Of a stretch of 64,000 bases of DNA, positions 61,356 through 64,000 are shown piece by piece (the stretch's first letter is position 1; every line of letters starts with the position of its first letter). Both the position numbers and the translations under genes were made by a program. The notes under the pieces were generated by a model. The model saw only the letters and a list, made by a program, of their open reading frames with translations. It had not been told where the DNA came from and ran no database searches. The stretch is taken from assembly GCF_002954775.1 (NCBI RefSeq), contig NZ_PJME01000042.1:1-64000 (forward strand), written 5' to 3'. The stretch is from Streptomyces geranii (GTDB taxonomy: Bacteria; Actinomycetota; Actinomycetes; Streptomycetales; Streptomycetaceae).

Positions 61356-62816
61356 TTACGAGAACCAGCCCTGCGGCGAGGGATCGGTGTTCCGCCAGAT
61401 GTGCTTGGCCTCGCGGTACTCGGCGAGTCCGGCGGGCCCGAGTTCGCGGCCGAAGCCGGACTGCTTGTAGCCGCCCCACTCCGCCTGGGGGACGTACGGG
61501 TGGTAGTCGTTGATCCACACCGTGCCGATGCGGAGGCCGGCCGCGACCCGCCGCGCCTTGGCCTCGTCGGTGGTGAAGACGCCGCCGGCGAGCCCGTACA
61601 CGGTGTCGTTGGCGAGCCGCACGGCCTCCGCCTCGTCCGTGAACCGCTCCACGGTGAGCACCGGACCGAACGACTCCTCCTGTACGACGGTCATGCGGGC
61701 GTCGCACTCGTCGAGCACCGTCGGCGGGTAGTAGAAGCCGTCGTCGAGTCCCTCGGGGCGGGCCCCGCCGCAGCGCAGCACCGCGCCCTCGGCCAGGCCC
61801 TGTGCGACGTACGCCTCGACCTTCGCGCGGTGGGCCTCGGAGATCAGCGGGCCGGTCTGCGCCTGTTCGTCGAACGGGCCGCCGAGCCTGATCAGTTGGG
61901 CCCGCCGGACGACCTCGTCGACGAACCTGTCGTGCAGCGAGTCCTCGACCAGCAGCCGGGCCCCGGCCGAGCAGACCTGCCCGGAGTGCAGGAACACGGC
62001 GGTGAGCGTCATGTCGACGGCCGTGTCGAAGTCGGCGTCGGCGAACACGATGTTGGGGTTCTTGCCGCCGAGTTCGAGCGCGACCTTCTTCACCGTCCCG
62101 GCCGCGGCGGCCATCAGACGGCGGCCGGTCAGGAGGCCGCCGGTGAAGGAGAGGAGGTCGACGTCCGGATGGTCGCCGAGCGGTGCGCCCGCCTCCGGAC
62201 CGGCGCCGAGGACGAGGTTGGCCACGCCCGCGGGCAGTCCGGCCTCGTCGAGCAGCCGCATCAGGTGGATCGCGGTGTGCGGGGTCAGCTCGCTCGGCTT
62301 GAGGACGAAGGTGTTGCCGGCCGCGAGCGCGGGGGCGACCTTCCACGCGGTCTGGAGGAGCGGATAGTTCCATGGGGTGATGAGCGCGCAGACGCCGACC
62401 GGCTCGTACACGACCCGGCTGTCCACGCTCGGCGAGCCGGTGTCGATGACCCGCCCGGTCTCGCCCGCCACGAGCCGGCCGAAGTAGCGGAAACAGTTGA
62501 CGATGTCATCGATGTCGTACGCGCTCTCCACCAGGCGTTTCCCGGTGTCGAGGGACTCCGCGCGGGCCAGCTCGTCCTTGTCGCGGACCATCAGGTCGGC
62601 GACCCGCAGCAGGAGGTCGCCGCGCTCGCTCGCCGGCGTACCCGGCCAGGGGCCCTCGTCGAAGGCACGGCGGGCGGCGGCGATGGCCTCCACCGTGTCC
62701 TTGCCGCCCGCCTCGTCGACGACACCGACCAGTGAGCCGTCGGCGGGACAACGGATCTCCCGGGTGCGCTCGTCGAGCGCGGACCTCCACGCACCGCCGA
62801 TGAAGAGTTCGGGCAT
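61356..62816 (-). CDS. Aldehyde dehydrogenase, betaine-aldehyde-type
   Basis: A 486-aa NAD(P)+-dependent aldehyde dehydrogenase. Active-site residues: Asn150 (TPWN), Glu248 (ALELGG) and Cys282 (GQVCSAG). NAD segment FTGGLLTG replaces the usual FTGSxxTG. It is the first gene of the unit with the permease (97-bp gap) and the GMC oxidase, which supports a betaine aldehyde role; gamma-aminobutyraldehyde is an alternative. A 6-bp inverted repeat (GGTGCT-CGTCC-AGCACC, 62923-62939) about 110 bp upstream could be an operator. Confidence 0.85.
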   Translation of the reverse strand: MPELFIGGAWRSALDERTREIRCPADGSLVGVVDEAGGKDTVEAIAAARRAFDEGPWPGTPASERGDLLLRVADLMVRDKDELARAESLDTGKRLVESAYDIDDIVNCFRYFGRLVAGETGRVIDTGSPSVDSRVVYEPVGVCALITPWNYPLLQTAWKVAPALAAGNTFVLKPSELTPHTAIHLMRLLDEAGLPAGVANLVLGAGPEAGAPLGDHPDVDLLSFTGGLLTGRRLMAAAAGTVKKVALELGGKNPNIVFADADFDTAVDMTLTAVFLHSGQVCSAGARLLVEDSLHDRFVDEVVRRAQLIRLGGPFDEQAQTGPLISEAHRAKVEAYVAQGLAEGAVLRCGGARPEGLDDGFYYPPTVLDECDARMTVVQEESFGPVLTVERFTDEAEAVRLANDTVYGLAGGVFTTDEAKARRVAAGLRIGTVWINDYHPYVPQAEWGGYKQSGFGRELGPAGLAEYREAKHIWRNTDPSPQGWFS

Positions 62817-63028
62817 GTTCTTGTTCCTCCTGGTCAGCGCCGTACGGAGGCGCCCTTGCGGCTGTGCGCCTCCCCGGCCGACAGGGATTCATGCCGAATG
62901 TGATCTTCGACACGTCGGCTGGGGTGCTCGTCCAGCACCAGCACACCACCGTTCGCGCGCCACCGCGATGCCGTGGCACCCGCCGGGCGTACGCGGCTCG
63001 ACCAGAGGCCACAAGGGCCTCGGCGGCC

Positions 63029-63547
63029 TCAGGAGTGCGACAGCTGCCCGGAACCGCCGCCCTGCCTGCGTATCCGCTCCTGCGTCCTGGCCGCCGCGCG
63101 GACCTGCCGCCGGACCTTGCGGCGCTCACGGCGCAGTGCGCGCGCCGTGCTGCTCGGGGTCGACACCACGCCGTTGCGCTGGTTCCAGACCTGGCGGGTC
63201 ACCCATACGTCGAGCGCGGCCCAGGTGGCCACCACCGTGCTCGCCACGCTGCTGATCACCATCGGGAAGGCCAGCCAAGACTCGGCCAGCGTGCACAGGA
63301 AGGCCACCATCGCCTGGATCAGCGTGACGGCGATGATCAGCACCGCCCACACGGCCGCCGTACGCACCGGATCCGGCAGCCTGCGCCGGCGCGCGGTCTC
63401 CTCCACCCACAGCTGCCGGTAGGCCGGCTGTGCCCTCGTGCCCCCGTCGGCCGCGAGGCCGTCATCCGGCGCCGCCGGACGGCCGACCGCCGCCAAGGGT
63501 GCCGCAACGTCGTTCCCGAGCGCTTCGCGTCGTTCCGCCGTGCCCAT
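63029..63547 (-). CDS. Hypothetical membrane protein
   Basis: A 172-aa protein that I do not recognise. The N-terminal 40 residues are Ala/Pro-rich. Two membrane segments (TAAVWAVLIIAVTLIQAMVAF and FPMVISSVASTVVATWAALDV) are followed by a basic tail (RRERRKVRRQVRAAARTQER). GGGGAG is 9 bases before ATG 63547; the GTG just before it is an alternative. Its stop lies about 210 bp from the ALDH start. Confidence 0.6.
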   Translation of the reverse strand: MGTAERREALGNDVAAPLAAVGRPAAPDDGLAADGGTRAQPAYRQLWVEETARRRRLPDPVRTAAVWAVLIIAVTLIQAMVAFLCTLAESWLAFPMVISSVASTVVATWAALDVWVTRQVWNQRNGVVSTPSSTARALRRERRKVRRQVRAAARTQERIRRQGGGSGQLSHS

Positions 63548-63550
63548 CAC

Positions 63551-63968
63551 GTGTCACTCCCCACCGCCCAGCACACCGCCCGTCCCGGTGTCTGTGGACA
63601 CCGGCTCCCCAGTGGTTGCCCGGCTTGCACTCTTCTACGCCGCCCGGAAGCGGGTTGCGGACCGCGCTGACCGGTTCCGCCGCCCATCTCCCATGTACAA
63701 AGACGAACGACGTGTCTCGAAGATTCCCGTCAAACGCAAAGTTCCGGCCAAACGGCCGAGTTGACCGAGGTTGCTGTCCTGTTCTCGATGCCTGATTCGT
63801 GGAGGCAATCTCCCGTAATGATCGGACAACTCGCCATCTCTCGCCAGGGGGACGGAAGTTCGGCCTCCGGACAGGTCTTCGAGTTCTCTGTGGGTCAGTA
63901 GTAGGCTCACGCCGATTATTGACGCACATGTGTACCCCCGCGCTGGCGGGGGCGAGCTGGGGGAGGCC
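63551..63968 (+). other. Gap with leader of the last gene
   Basis: This 418-bp stretch holds no convincing gene. TAGGCT at 63902-63907 could be a -10 for the downstream kinase gene. CCCCCGC (63935-63941) and GCGGGGG (63946-63952) form a 7-bp hairpin with a GCTG loop just before the ribosome site GGGGGAGG at 63959-63966, so translation may be modulated. Confidence 0.4.
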
Positions 63969-64000
63969 ATGCGCTTTCGCGGGAAGTCCATCCGCCGGAA
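63969..64000 (+). CDS. Sensor kinase, conservon type (N-terminus only)
   Basis: Only the start codon and ten codons are in the window (MRFRGKSIRR...). From memory this is the common N-terminus of Streptomyces nitrate/nitrite-sensing histidine kinases of the CvnA group, whose sequence continues into a membrane segment. GGGGGAGG is at normal spacing. If right, the CvnB, C and D genes should follow beyond the right edge. Confidence 0.55.
   Translation, partial: MRFRGKSIRR

Noticed and set aside
63462..63991. Minus-strand frames of 118-155 codons at the right end
   Set aside because: They are Arg-rich without domain character and run over the promoter of the sensor-kinase gene.

Overview
The window is GC-rich actinobacterial chromosome, almost certainly from a Streptomyces. 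The evidence is very high third-position GC, frequent GTG starts, GTGA/ATGA overlaps, an rbpA gene behind a SigR-type promoter, a chitinase with DasR-type operators, a riboflavin operon with RibM under an FMN riboswitch, and dispersed 'GGGGCGCGGGGAACTGCGCG' repeats. From memory (not checked), the order rib-his-PH-CNNM ... chitinase ... ppm/fxsA/rbpA follows the SCO14xx region of S. coelicolor. This looks like core chromosome, not a mobile island. I found no insertion sequence, integrase, CRISPR array, rRNA or tRNA.

Layout. 1-9100: a DavA/DavB pair for the L-lysine monooxygenase route, an F420-type LLM oxidoreductase, a DUF5995 protein, a GH6 glycoside hydrolase, a thioesterase, and an MFS exporter divergent from a ROK regulator. 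9140-14442: a relic chitinase-type promoter, the FMN riboswitch with ribE-ribM-ribBA-ribH, then hisE-hisG and a PH-domain protein. 14493-17081: two overlapping CNNM/CorC-type membrane proteins. 17119-28250: repeat clusters, an EccA-like AAA+ ATPase, a kinase, a C39-type peptidase, a 47-aa membrane protein, TetR, a GH18 chitinase with two dre-like sites, an acyl-CoA dehydrogenase, two small hypotheticals, an Lrp regulator and a 650-bp degenerate repeat field.

28340-41622: an amidohydrolase, a broken zinc-ribbon reading frame, polyprenol-phosphate mannose synthase, FxsA, RbpA, an MFS transporter, a glycerophosphodiesterase, a divergent YczE/MocR pair, an FtsK-like protein with a degenerate P-loop plus a small membrane partner, an ankyrin protein, a 19-codon peptide and a HEAT-like protein. 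41751-44928: a tightly overlapping operon of two GT4 glycosyltransferases and an SGNH hydrolase. 45334-50621: a GntR-controlled MFS / D-glutamate-cyclase-like / PxpABC 5-oxoprolinase operon. 50734-58043: three genes that together look like an MksF-MksE-MksB (JetABC-type) condensin without the nuclease subunit MksG/JetD. 58105-62816: an aldehyde dehydrogenase / APC permease / choline-dehydrogenase-like operon, probably for choline-to-betaine conversion. The right edge has a small membrane protein and the first 32 bases of what looks like a conservon-type sensor kinase gene.

Best candidates for novelty are (i) the orphan condensin-like operon, whose SMC-like subunit has Asn where the Walker-B Glu is expected, (ii) the relic chitinase promoter between the ROK gene and the rib operon, (iii) the Cys-containing 19-aa peptide before the HEAT-like gene, and (iv) the D-glutamate-cyclase/5-oxoprolinase operon. 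All calls rest on reading the sequence and on remembered family knowledge; no database search was run.
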